Part shown: positions 1 through 5,926 of the stretch, piece after piece
Position numbering within the stretch: position 1 is the first letter of the stretch
Layout: each line of letters opens with the position of its first letter
DNA from: CAYTLQ01 sp964438715
GTDB lineage: Bacteria > Bacteroidota > Ignavibacteria > Ignavibacteriales > Ignavibacteriaceae
Assembly: GCA_964438715.1 (NCBI GenBank)
Contig: CAYTLQ010000318.1
Coordinates: 1 to 6,193, forward strand
Reading direction: 5' to 3'
DNA: 6,193 bases
Program-made: the position numbers and the translations under genes
Notes under the pieces: model-generated
Told to the model about the DNA's origin: nothing
Seen by the model: only the letters and a program-made list of their open reading frames with translations
Database searches by the model: none

Positions 1-182
1 TTAATATAGTCGAGGAACTCTTTTTCAGAAATTGGTTCACCAATGGAAAGCGGTTGTGTTCTTATTATGTGAGCCGGAACGGTATTTTTAATTAAATCAT
101 CTAAAGAATTTTCCCCAATATCCGAAAGCATTTTTGTTGTGTCGGAAGCTGAGGGACCATTATGTCGATTTTGGAAATTCAA
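1..182 (-). CDS. gcvP: Glycine dehydrogenase (glycine cleavage system P protein), N-terminal fragment
   Basis: This is the first 60 codons of a gene that continues past the left edge. The P protein is the PLP-dependent decarboxylase of the glycine cleavage system: it releases CO2 from glycine and passes the aminomethyl group to lipoyl-H protein in the cytoplasm. Visible family features are FQNRHNGP (residues 3-10), equivalent to the F-x-x-RHIGP block that opens single-chain P proteins, then KMLSDIGENSLDDLI (17-31) and a VPAHI segment. The RH(I)GP block favours the full-length gcvP form over the split gcvPA/gcvPB form, but the PLP-lysine region lies outside the window. No in-frame ATG lies between the upstream stop (216-218) and the RHNGP block. 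I chose the TTG at 180-182 because AGG sits seven bases upstream. Asn replaces the usual Ile in RHIGP. An ATT start further upstream (213-215) is possible but less likely. Confidence 0.85.
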   Translation of the reverse strand, partial: MNFQNRHNGPSASDTTKMLSDIGENSLDDLIKNTVPAHIIRTQPLSIGEPISEKEFLDYI

Positions 183-189
183 TTTTGTG

Positions 190-192
190 CCT
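190..192 (-). promoter_or_regulatory. Short Shine-Dalgarno site that decides the TTG start of gcvP
   Basis: On the minus strand AGG (within ACAGG) is followed by seven bases and then TTG at 180-182. It is the only start-like arrangement in this frame before the conserved RHNGP block, so it supports a non-ATG start. The match is only three to four bases, so confidence is moderate. Confidence 0.45.
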
Positions 193-247
193 GTATTGTT
201 AAAATTGTTAGAAATTTATATTCAGATAGGTAAATTTAAGATTTTTC

Positions 248-277
248 AATAGAAAAATGTGAGTAAAGTTTTGTCAA
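248..277 (-). promoter_or_regulatory. Candidate sigma-70-type promoter for gcvP
   Basis: The gap between rnc and gcvP (183-303) contains a perfect TTGACA (-35, 272-277) on the minus strand. Eighteen bases later comes TCTATT (248-253), a four-of-six match to TATAAT. Initiation would fall near 240, giving a leader of about 60 nt before the TTG start. The change of function from fatty-acid synthesis to glycine cleavage makes a promoter here expected. The -10 is weak, and in an AT-rich gap such matches occur by chance. If the organism uses a Bacteroidetes-type sigma factor the consensus would differ. The rest of this gap shows no convincing terminator. Confidence 0.35.
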
Positions 278-303
278 AAAATCAGTATTAAATTCTTTTT
301 TTT

Positions 304-1080
304 TCAGGCTCCATTTCGAAGTTGTTTTGGAGTAGTATGTTCAATATTTGACATAGCCATCTTAGCGGCTTCCTGTTCAGCAGTTTTTTTGTTTCTTCCC
401 TTTCCCGTTCCAAGAATGTTTTGCCCAATTTTAACTTCTACGGTAAATAAACGATCGTGTTCGGGACCCTCTTCTGCCACTACATAATAACGGGGGATTT
501 CCAGTTTTACCGACTGCGCATATTCCAAAAGTTGACTTTTGTAGTTTTCATCAATCAGATGCAAATTATTATCAATATTAGGATTTGAAAGCGTATTTGT
601 AATAAATGTAGCGGCTTTTTGAAATCCGCAATCAAGGTAAATAGCACCTATCAATGCCTCATACGCATCAGCTATTACAGTTTTTTTACCGAATGTTCCG
701 CTATGAAATAACTCTTTTTGAATAAATATTAATTCTTCAAGTTTAATTCGGCTGGCAGCTTCGAAGAGAGAATTTTTGTTAACAAAATTTGAACGAACTT
801 TTGTCAAAAATCCCTCATCTTTATCAGGAAAGCGTGTAAAAAGTTCTTCTGCAATAACAAATCCTAAAACTGAGTCGCCAAGAAACTCAAGTCGTTCATT
901 ACTACGCTTAAAATTCTTATCATCGAGAACACTTCGGTGTGTTAACGCTTCAATAAATAGATCTTCATTTCGGATTTTAGCATCGATAATTTGTGATATT
1001 TTCTTTAAACGATCTTTTCGTATTTTAGCCTGTGGGTTGAGGAGGCGTGAAAAGAACCTGAGTATAGAAAATAAAATCAT
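304..1080 (-). CDS. rnc: Ribonuclease III
   Basis: RNase III cleaves double-stranded RNA in the cytoplasm, including rRNA precursors and structured mRNAs. The 258-residue product has the standard two-domain layout. The endonuclease domain spans about 35-160, with signature NERLEFLGD at 61-69 and a second block ADAYEALIGAIYLD at 137-150. The double-stranded RNA-binding domain spans about 179-245 and ends in the GKGRNKKTAEQEAAK helix. By alignment with E. coli RNase III (E38, E41, D45, D114, E117) the metal-binding acidic residues are E62, E65, D69, D138 and E141, all present. Compared with the E. coli protein there is an N-terminal extension of about 25 residues, rich in Leu/Phe/Ile and then basic residues. 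The ATG overlaps the fabF stop in ATGA, so it is probably translated by coupling and is the last gene of the fab operon. The stop is TGA at 304-306. No good Shine-Dalgarno is seen. Confidence 0.96.
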   Translation of the reverse strand: MILFSILRFFSRLLNPQAKIRKDRLKKISQIIDAKIRNEDLFIEALTHRSVLDDKNFKRSNERLEFLGDSVLGFVIAEELFTRFPDKDEGFLTKVRSNFVNKNSLFEAASRIKLEELIFIQKELFHSGTFGKKTVIADAYEALIGAIYLDCGFQKAATFITNTLSNPNIDNNLHLIDENYKSQLLEYAQSVKLEIPRYYVVAEEGPEHDRLFTVEVKIGQNILGTGKGRNKKTAEQEAAKMAMSNIEHTTPKQLRNGA

Positions 1081-2324
1081 TCCGAAAACTTAGTAAACAA
1101 TATTGATGCGTTATGCCCGCCAAAACCAAATGTATTACTTATTGCAGCATTTACAACTTTTTGTTTGGCAGTATTTGGACAATAATCTAAATCGCACAAT
1201 GGATCGGGCGTATTGTGATTAATTGTTGGTGGGATAATATCTTCTTTTACTGTTAAAGCGGTCGCAATTGCTTCTATACCACCAGCCGCCCCTAAAAGAT
1301 GGCCGGTCATAGACTTAATAGAGCTTACTGTTAATTTATAAGCGTGTTCTCCGAAAACTGTTTTGATTGCTTTCGTTTCTGTAATATCATTGTAAAATGT
1401 AGAGGTACCATGAGCATTTATATAATCGATTTGCTCAGGACTCAGACCAGCCTCGAAGAGAGCTCTTTGCATTGAACGCACAGCACCATTACCTTCCGGG
1501 TCAGGGGCAGTAATATGATGTGCGTCGGCGGTTAAACCAACGCCCGAAACTTCTGCATATATTCTTGCACCTCTATTTTTAGCGTGTTCAAGTTCCTCTA
1601 ATACTAAAGCTCCCGCACCTTCTCCCATCACAAATCCGCTTCTGTCCTTATCAAATGGTCTGGAGGCTTCCAGATACCTTTCATTCCAGGTTGAAAGAGC
1701 TTTCATAGAATTAAATCCCGCAATAGAGAGCTCAGTTATGGGGGCTTCACTGCCACCACAAATCATTATATCTGCACTTCCCCTCTGAATATGAATAAAT
1801 GCATCAGCAATAGCATGAGAAGCAGTTGCGCAAGCTGAAACGGTTGAATAGTTTGGACCTTTCAGTCCATATCGCATTGAAATATGTCCGGCCGCTATAT
1901 CCGGGATCATCATTGTAACAAAATATGGGCTGATTCTCTGCGGATTCCGTCCTTCAAAATAGACAAAACATTGATCCTGAAATGATTGAACACCACCTAT
2001 TCCACTGCCAAAAATAACTCCGAAATTATTAAGGTTGGTTTTTTCAAGATTAATTCCGGAGTCCTTAATTGCCATCTCACTTGAGGCAATGGAAAATTGA
2101 GAAAACAAGTCGAGGCGTTTTAAATTCTTTTTATCGATGTAATTAAGCGGATCGAAATTTTTTACTTCAGCGGCAAATTTTGTATCAAATTGGGTGGTAT
2201 CAAATCGGGAGATTAAATTAACACCGTTCTTTCCTGATAACAGGGATTGCCAGAAATCAGGGAGTGTGTTCCCTATCGGGGACACTACTCCCATTCCTGT
2301 AATTACTACTCGTCGCAATCTCAC
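1077..2324 (-). CDS. fabF: 3-oxoacyl-[acyl-carrier-protein] synthase II
   Basis: This is the condensing enzyme of chain elongation: it joins acyl-ACP with malonyl-ACP, releasing CO2 and forming 3-ketoacyl-ACP. The 415 residues match the usual FabF length. The active-site nucleophile is C165 in TVSACATASHAIADA. The catalytic histidines are H305 (NAHGTST) and H342 (SMTGHLLGAAGG), with the conserved lysine K337. The Gly-rich gate FGFGGHN is at 399-405. GSGIGG at 106-111 places an isoleucine (I109) where FabF has I108, which favours FabF over FabB. The start is GTG at 2322-2324, giving MRLRRVVITGMG, the standard FabF opening. A TTG two codons later is an alternative. Neither has a clear Shine-Dalgarno, unlike acpP just upstream. 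A 45-nt spacer with a small hairpin separates it from acpP, and it overlaps rnc by four bases. Confidence 0.97.
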   Translation of the reverse strand: MRLRRVVITGMGVVSPIGNTLPDFWQSLLSGKNGVNLISRFDTTQFDTKFAAEVKNFDPLNYIDKKNLKRLDLFSQFSIASSEMAIKDSGINLEKTNLNNFGVIFGSGIGGVQSFQDQCFVYFEGRNPQRISPYFVTMMIPDIAAGHISMRYGLKGPNYSTVSACATASHAIADAFIHIQRGSADIMICGGSEAPITELSIAGFNSMKALSTWNERYLEASRPFDKDRSGFVMGEGAGALVLEELEHAKNRGARIYAEVSGVGLTADAHHITAPDPEGNGAVRSMQRALFEAGLSPEQIDYINAHGTSTFYNDITETKAIKTVFGEHAYKLTVSSIKSMTGHLLGAAGGIEAIATALTVKEDIIPPTINHNTPDPLCDLDYCPNTAKQKVVNAAISNTFGFGGHNASILFTKFSE

Positions 2325-2345
2325 GGTATTGTAGAATTATTAATA

Positions 2346-2359
2346 TTCCCCTTCGGGAA
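2346..2359 (-). other. Small hairpin in the acpP-fabF spacer
   Basis: In the transcript sense a perfect 5-bp stem, UUCCC/GGGAA, encloses a GAAG loop. It starts 10 bases after the acpP stop and ends 21 bases before the fabF GTG. What follows is AU-rich but has no U-run, so it is not a classic intrinsic terminator. It could shield the acpP 3' end from exonucleases or mark a processing site between acpP and fabF. It could equally be chance, though its GC content stands out in an AT-rich spacer. Confidence 0.35.
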
Positions 2360-2369
2360 CAAAAAGCTA

Positions 2370-2603
2370 TTAACTTAATTTACTGGATAAGTATTTTATT
2401 GCATCACCAACAGTACCGATTTTTTCTGCATCTTCATCGGGGATACTAATATTGAAGGCGCTTTCAAATCCCATTACCAGTTCAACGATATCGAGAGAAT
2501 CTGCACCAAGATCATTTGTAAATGATGCCTCAGGGGTAACCTGCGATTCTTCAACACCGAGTTTATCCATAATGATTTCTTTTACTTTCGCTTCAACGTC
2601 CAT
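2370..2603 (-). CDS. acpP: Acyl carrier protein
   Basis: ACP carries the growing acyl chain as a thioester on a 4'-phosphopantetheine arm and hands it between FabD, FabH, FabF, FabG and PlsX. The 77-residue acidic product has the canonical length and the modification motif GADSLD at 33-38, with S36 as the attachment serine. The flanking helix II (DIVELVMGFE, 38-47) binds partner enzymes, and the conserved IPDEDAEKI segment is at 54-62. It lies between fabG and fabF, as in many bacteria. Spacers of 50 nt upstream and 45 nt downstream set it apart from the overlapping genes around it. It also has the best Shine-Dalgarno in the window. Both suit a protein needed in large molar excess over the enzymes. 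Confidence 0.98.
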   Translation of the reverse strand: MDVEAKVKEIIMDKLGVEESQVTPEASFTNDLGADSLDIVELVMGFESAFNISIPDEDAEKIGTVGDAIKYLSSKLS

Positions 2604-2610
2604 TAGATTT

Positions 2611-2615
2611 CTCCT
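2611..2615 (-). promoter_or_regulatory. Strong Shine-Dalgarno site of acpP
   Basis: AGGAG on the minus strand lies seven bases before the acpP ATG (2601-2603). It is the strongest ribosome binding site seen in the window and fixes the acpP start. It also shows that this organism uses Shine-Dalgarno initiation at least for highly expressed genes. Confidence 0.8.
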
Positions 2616-2645
2616 ATATATTATTATGAGTTATGATTGAAACTA

Positions 2646-2676
2646 ATTATAATCTACATTACAAGACCACCATCAA
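2646..2676 (-). promoter_or_regulatory. Possible internal promoter for acpP
   Basis: A perfect TATAAT (2646-2651) begins two bases after the fabG stop on the minus strand. The best upstream partner is TTGATG (2671-2676), inside the last codons of fabG, with a 19-bp spacer that is longer than ideal. The leader to the acpP ATG would be about 35 nt and would contain the AGGAG site. An extra promoter would help make ACP in excess. AT-rich spacers often contain TATAAT by chance, so this is only a candidate. Confidence 0.28.
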
Positions 2677-3397
2677 CAACCAATACCTGACCAGTGATAT
2701 AATCTGCGGCATTCGATGCGAGGAATCCTGTAGCATTAGCAATATCCTGTACATTACCCATTCTTTTTAGAGGTATTACAGAAAGAATCGCCTCCTTTTG
2801 CTTTTCATTTAATTTATTTGTCATATCTGTTTCGATAAAACCCGGAGCTACAACATTAACCGTAATATTTCTGCTTGCAACCTCTTTTGCGAGAGCTTTA
2901 GAAAAGCCAATTACTCCCGCTTTCGATGCCACATAATTCGTTTGCCCCGGATTTCCATTTATTCCAACCACCGATGAGATATTAATAATTTTTCCATATT
3001 TCTGTCCCATCATCGGTTTCAAGGCAACTTTACAATAGTTGAATACACTCTTTAAATTTGCATCGATAACACTATCAAAATCTGATTCACTCATTCGCAA
3101 GAGCAAATTGTCACGAGTTATTCCTGCATTATTTACTAAAATATCTAAACCGCCTATCTTTTCCAAAACAAAAGCAACACATGCTTCTGCTTGACTGTAG
3201 CTTGCGGCATCCGCTTTGAAGCCAATTGCTACTTGACCCTTCGATGATACAGCTTCAGTCAAGGCGTTGGCAGCTTCGTCTGAGCTCTGATAAGTAAAAA
3301 CTACTTTTGCCCCTGCATTACAAAAATACTCAACAATTCCTTTTCCTATGCCTCGAGTGCCACCGGTTACCAATACCCGTTTATCGATAAAATTCAT
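2654..3397 (-). CDS. fabG: 3-oxoacyl-[acyl-carrier-protein] reductase
   Basis: FabG reduces 3-ketoacyl-ACP to 3-hydroxyacyl-ACP with NADPH, the first reduction of each elongation cycle. The 247-residue length is typical. It is a classical short-chain dehydrogenase with a Rossmann fold. The cofactor loop TGGTRGIG is at 11-18 and the structural NNAG at 89-92. The catalytic set N114, S142, Y155 and K159 is complete (the last two in NYVASKAG). The PGFIETDM substrate loop is at 185-192 and the C-terminus has GQVLVVDGG. The ATG overlaps the stop of the upstream cysteine-cluster gene in ATGA, and AAAGG six bases upstream gives it its own ribosome binding site. Its context between fabD and acpP fixes it as FabG rather than another short-chain dehydrogenase. 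Confidence 0.97.
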   Translation of the reverse strand: MNFIDKRVLVTGGTRGIGKGIVEYFCNAGAKVVFTYQSSDEAANALTEAVSSKGQVAIGFKADAASYSQAEACVAFVLEKIGGLDILVNNAGITRDNLLLRMSESDFDSVIDANLKSVFNYCKVALKPMMGQKYGKIINISSVVGINGNPGQTNYVASKAGVIGFSKALAKEVASRNITVNVVAPGFIETDMTNKLNEKQKEAILSVIPLKRMGNVQDIANATGFLASNAADYITGQVLVVDGGLVM

Positions 3398-3969
3398 TTG
3401 GTGCCTTTACTTTTATATTCGTTATTCAATCGAAGTAATGTATTAAAGTCCTCTTCATTAAAGAAATATCGTAGTTCCTCAACACACCAATCAAATACAG
3501 ATCCTGCCTTTTCCTGACCTTTATTGCAATGTTTTAATCTCGCAATATGCTCATCATCAACAGTGAGTACTCCTTCAAATATCGTCAGTGGAAAAAGGAT
3601 ACAATACTGAGGTTTATACTTCCATTTATGTTCATTTCTCCGAACGGCAAGTTTCTGCAATACACATAAACCTTCGCTATCCAGGAAAACACATTTACCA
3701 TTATATAATTCAGTTCCTACTGCTACGCCCGAGGCAAAATCACTATCATTCTCAGGCGTTTCAAACCAACGCGTAATGTCCTTTGTCTGAGTCGAGTCCA
3801 TCAAAGAAGCAATTTCTTCTTTTTCGCTTTTTATCAGCTCATACTCTTTGAAATCAGTGTAAACTCCGTAATGACAACACTCACCATTACATTGACAATT
3901 AAATGCAGTCTGAAATATCGCCGCATCTATTTTGAGATTGTTAAGCTCAATACCCGGTATAACATTCAT
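3394..3969 (-). CDS. DUF3109/YkgJ-like cysteine-cluster protein
   Basis: This is a 191-residue protein of unproven function with nine cysteines (25, 27, 31, 32, 93, 102, 123, 148, 162). The first four form CxCNGECC at 25-32, which resembles the CKGECC block of DUF3109 proteins and the CxxCxxCC signature of the YkgJ family, proposed to bind zinc or iron. Two further blocks fit the same family: GKCVFLDSEGLC (91-102) and KPQYCILFPL (119-128), like the KPxSCHLYP motif of DUF3109. No signal peptide or membrane helix is visible, so it is probably cytoplasmic. Its ATG overlaps the fabD stop (TAATG) and its stop overlaps the fabG start (ATGA), so it is firmly part of the fab operon and probably translationally coupled. 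It is not a recognised fatty-acid synthesis enzyme. A metal-binding, redox or maturation role is possible, but nothing in the sequence settles it. Confidence 0.82.
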   Translation of the reverse strand: MNVIPGIELNNLKIDAAIFQTAFNCQCNGECCHYGVYTDFKEYELIKSEKEEIASLMDSTQTKDITRWFETPENDSDFASGVAVGTELYNGKCVFLDSEGLCVLQKLAVRRNEHKWKYKPQYCILFPLTIFEGVLTVDDEHIARLKHCNKGQEKAGSVFDWCVEELRYFFNEEDFNTLLRLNNEYKSKGTK

Positions 3970-4883
3970 TATCTGTATTTATCCAAATCAGAAAATTTAT
4001 CAATTCCATAACAAACGGCCTCCGGTGCGATTCTTTTAACTAACCCCTGAAGAACTTTACCGGGACCAATTTCAACAAATTCAGTAAAACCATCCCTAAC
4101 CATATTTTTGATAATATCTTCCCATAGTACCGGAGCAGTAACCTGTTCAATAAGCATTTGTTTTATTTCTTCCTTATCGGTAACCGGTTCAGCGGTAACA
4201 TTCGTATAAACGGGAAATTTAGGGTCGTAAAATGGCGTTTTTACAACTTCTTCAGCTAAAGCATCCCTGGCGCTTTGCATTAACGGGGAATGAAAAGCAC
4301 CTGAAACAACGAGCTCTTTTACAAGTTTTGCTTTATTATTTTTACAAAGCTCCATTGCTTTTCTCACACCGGAAACAGATCCTGAAATGACGATTTGTCC
4401 GGGTGAGTTAAAATTCGCACATCGGACGACACCTTCTGCAGAGGCTTCGGTACATAAATCCGTAACGAGATCATTAGGTAAACCAACAATAGCCGCCATT
4501 GTTCCGGGGTTAACTATGCCGGCATGTTGCATTTGCTGTCCACGAAACCGAACAAGTTTAATAGCATCATAAAATTGCAAGGCTCCTGTTGCAACAAGTG
4601 CGCTATATTCACCCAGTGAATGCCCTGCCGCCCCATGAAATTCCAAAGTCCGTATAAGAGAATATAAAACCACACTATGAAGAAAAATTGCAGGTTGAGT
4701 ATATTCAGTCTGTTTTAATTCTTCTTCTGGACCATTAAACATAATATGTGAAAGCGGAACCCCAATAGCGGCATCAGCAGTCTTGATCATTTCTCTGGCT
4801 TCAGGGGTGTTTTCGTATAAGTCAGATGCCATTCCGACATACTGAGAACCCTGACCGGGAAATATAAAAGCTCTTTTACCCAT
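3969..4883 (-). CDS. fabD: Malonyl-CoA:ACP transacylase
   Basis: FabD transfers malonyl from CoA to the ACP phosphopantetheine thiol, supplying the extender for FabH and FabF. I start it at the ATG 4881-4883, giving 304 residues beginning MGKRAFIFPGQGSQ, which matches the family N-terminus. The frame is open further up to a TTG at 4898, but that would add five residues inside fabH and is unlikely. Key residues are the GQGSQ oxyanion loop (10-14), nucleophile S89 in GHSLGEYSA, malonyl-carboxylate-binding R114 in RFRGQQMQ, and catalytic H198 in SGAFHSPLM. The C-terminal block FVEIGPGKVLQGL is also standard. Start and fabH stop share one base (TAATG), with only a G-run about nine bases upstream as a weak ribosome site, so coupling to fabH is likely. 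The stop overlaps the next gene in the same way. Confidence 0.97.
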   Translation of the reverse strand: MGKRAFIFPGQGSQYVGMASDLYENTPEAREMIKTADAAIGVPLSHIMFNGPEEELKQTEYTQPAIFLHSVVLYSLIRTLEFHGAAGHSLGEYSALVATGALQFYDAIKLVRFRGQQMQHAGIVNPGTMAAIVGLPNDLVTDLCTEASAEGVVRCANFNSPGQIVISGSVSGVRKAMELCKNNKAKLVKELVVSGAFHSPLMQSARDALAEEVVKTPFYDPKFPVYTNVTAEPVTDKEEIKQMLIEQVTAPVLWEDIIKNMVRDGFTEFVEIGPGKVLQGLVKRIAPEAVCYGIDKFSDLDKYR

Positions 4884-5887
4884 TAATCGATACCCCAAAC
4901 CATATATGCACTTCCCCAGGTGTAGCCTGCACCAAAGGCCGCAAGAATCAGTTTATCTCCTTTTTTAATTTTACCTGCGCGGTAATATTCCGTTAAGCAA
5001 AGGGGTATGGTTGCCGCCGTTGTATTTCCGTACTTATCAATATTTATCATTACCTTTTCACGACCAATTCCCATTCTTTCGGCGGTAGCATCAATTATAC
5101 GCAGATTTGCCTGATGTGGAACGAGGTATTTGACATCATCGGCAGATAAATTGTTTTTCTTCATTATTTCGTAAGAAACATCTGCCATACCGACTACCGC
5201 AACTTTGAAAACAGCCTTACCATCCTGATAGATATAGTGCATCCCTTTATCAACAGTTTCATGAGAAGCGGGATGTAAACTTCCGCCGCCCAACATATAC
5301 AGCGAGTCCTTTCCTCCGCCATCGGTGCGGAGAATACTATCCTGTAAACCGAGAGAGAAATCACTTGAGGGTTCAAGCAGAACAGCGCTGGCTGCATCTC
5401 CAAACAATATTGCAGTATTTCTGTTTGTGTAGTCCACTATGGCGCTCATTTTATCGGCGCCAACTACCACTACTTTCTTGTAACCTCCCGATTCTACTAA
5501 TGAGGCGCCGACCTGATAGGCAAAGAGGAAACCTGAACAGGCGGCAGATAAATCAAATCCCCAGGCTTTAACTGCTCCGATATTTTTTTGTACCAGACAA
5601 GCAGTAGAGGGGAAAAGCATATCAGGTGTTACTGTAGCAACTATTATTACATCAATATCCTCGGCTTTTGTTTTTGTAGTCTCGAGTAAATCGTCTACTG
5701 CTTTTGTTGCAAGATCACTCGTCGCTCCATTTTCAAGTTTTCTGCGTTCAGAGATACCTGTTCTCGTTTTTATCCATTCATCATTCGTATCGAGTATTTT
5801 TTCAAAATATTTATTGTCAAGCACGGTTTCAGGAACATACATTCCGACTCCGGTTATGACAGCAGAATATTTTTTACTATTGTTCAT
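4883..5887 (-). CDS. fabH: 3-oxoacyl-[acyl-carrier-protein] synthase III
   Basis: FabH starts fatty-acid chains by condensing an acyl-CoA primer (usually acetyl-CoA; branched primers in some bacteria) with malonyl-ACP. The 334-residue product has the thiolase-fold triad: C117 in FDLSAACSGFLFA, H258 in VPHQANLRI and N288 in KYGNTTAA. Other family marks are TNDEWIKTRTGI (34-45), NTAILFGDAA (157-166) and the C-terminal GAGYTWGSA. Primer preference cannot be read from sequence alone. It begins 39 nt after plsX with AGGA five bases before the ATG, and its stop overlaps the fabD start by one base. The order plsX-fabH-fabD is the common one. Confidence 0.97.
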   Translation of the reverse strand: MNNSKKYSAVITGVGMYVPETVLDNKYFEKILDTNDEWIKTRTGISERRKLENGATSDLATKAVDDLLETTKTKAEDIDVIIVATVTPDMLFPSTACLVQKNIGAVKAWGFDLSAACSGFLFAYQVGASLVESGGYKKVVVVGADKMSAIVDYTNRNTAILFGDAASAVLLEPSSDFSLGLQDSILRTDGGGKDSLYMLGGGSLHPASHETVDKGMHYIYQDGKAVFKVAVVGMADVSYEIMKKNNLSADDVKYLVPHQANLRIIDATAERMGIGREKVMINIDKYGNTTAATIPLCLTEYYRAGKIKKGDKLILAAFGAGYTWGSAYMVWGID

Positions 5888-5892
5888 TGAAT

Positions 5893-5896
5893 TCCT
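5893..5896 (-). promoter_or_regulatory. Shine-Dalgarno site of fabH
   Basis: AGGA on the minus strand lies five bases before the fabH ATG (5885-5887) in the 39-nt plsX-fabH spacer. It supports the chosen start. The rest of the spacer is AT-rich, with no hairpin and no recognisable promoter or FapR/FabT-like operator. Confidence 0.65.
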
Positions 5897-5926
5897 GTTA
5901 TTATTATTGTATTTATTCCGCTTTTA

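Noticed and set aside
278..303. Intrinsic terminator after rnc
   Set aside because: There is a T6 run on the minus strand, but the only pairing upstream is a few A-T pairs with no GC stem. The A/T-rich run next to the rnc stop is not enough for a terminator call.
183..303. Glycine riboswitch ahead of gcvP
   Set aside because: The roughly 120-nt gap is too short and AT-rich, and shows none of the GC-containing paired elements of a glycine aptamer.
776..1093. Plus-strand open frame of about 105 codons antisense to rnc
   Set aside because: It is fully covered by the well-conserved rnc (and the fabF end) on the other strand, has a low-complexity Ser/Arg-rich product and no recognisable motif.
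4884..4898. Upstream TTG start for fabD
   Set aside because: It would add five non-conserved residues inside fabH; the ATG at 4883 matches the family N-terminus and gives the TAATG junction seen again at the next gene.
5194..5403. Second minus-strand frame inside fabH
   Set aside because: It lies wholly within fabH, whose reading frame carries all catalytic residues; the alternative product has no family features.
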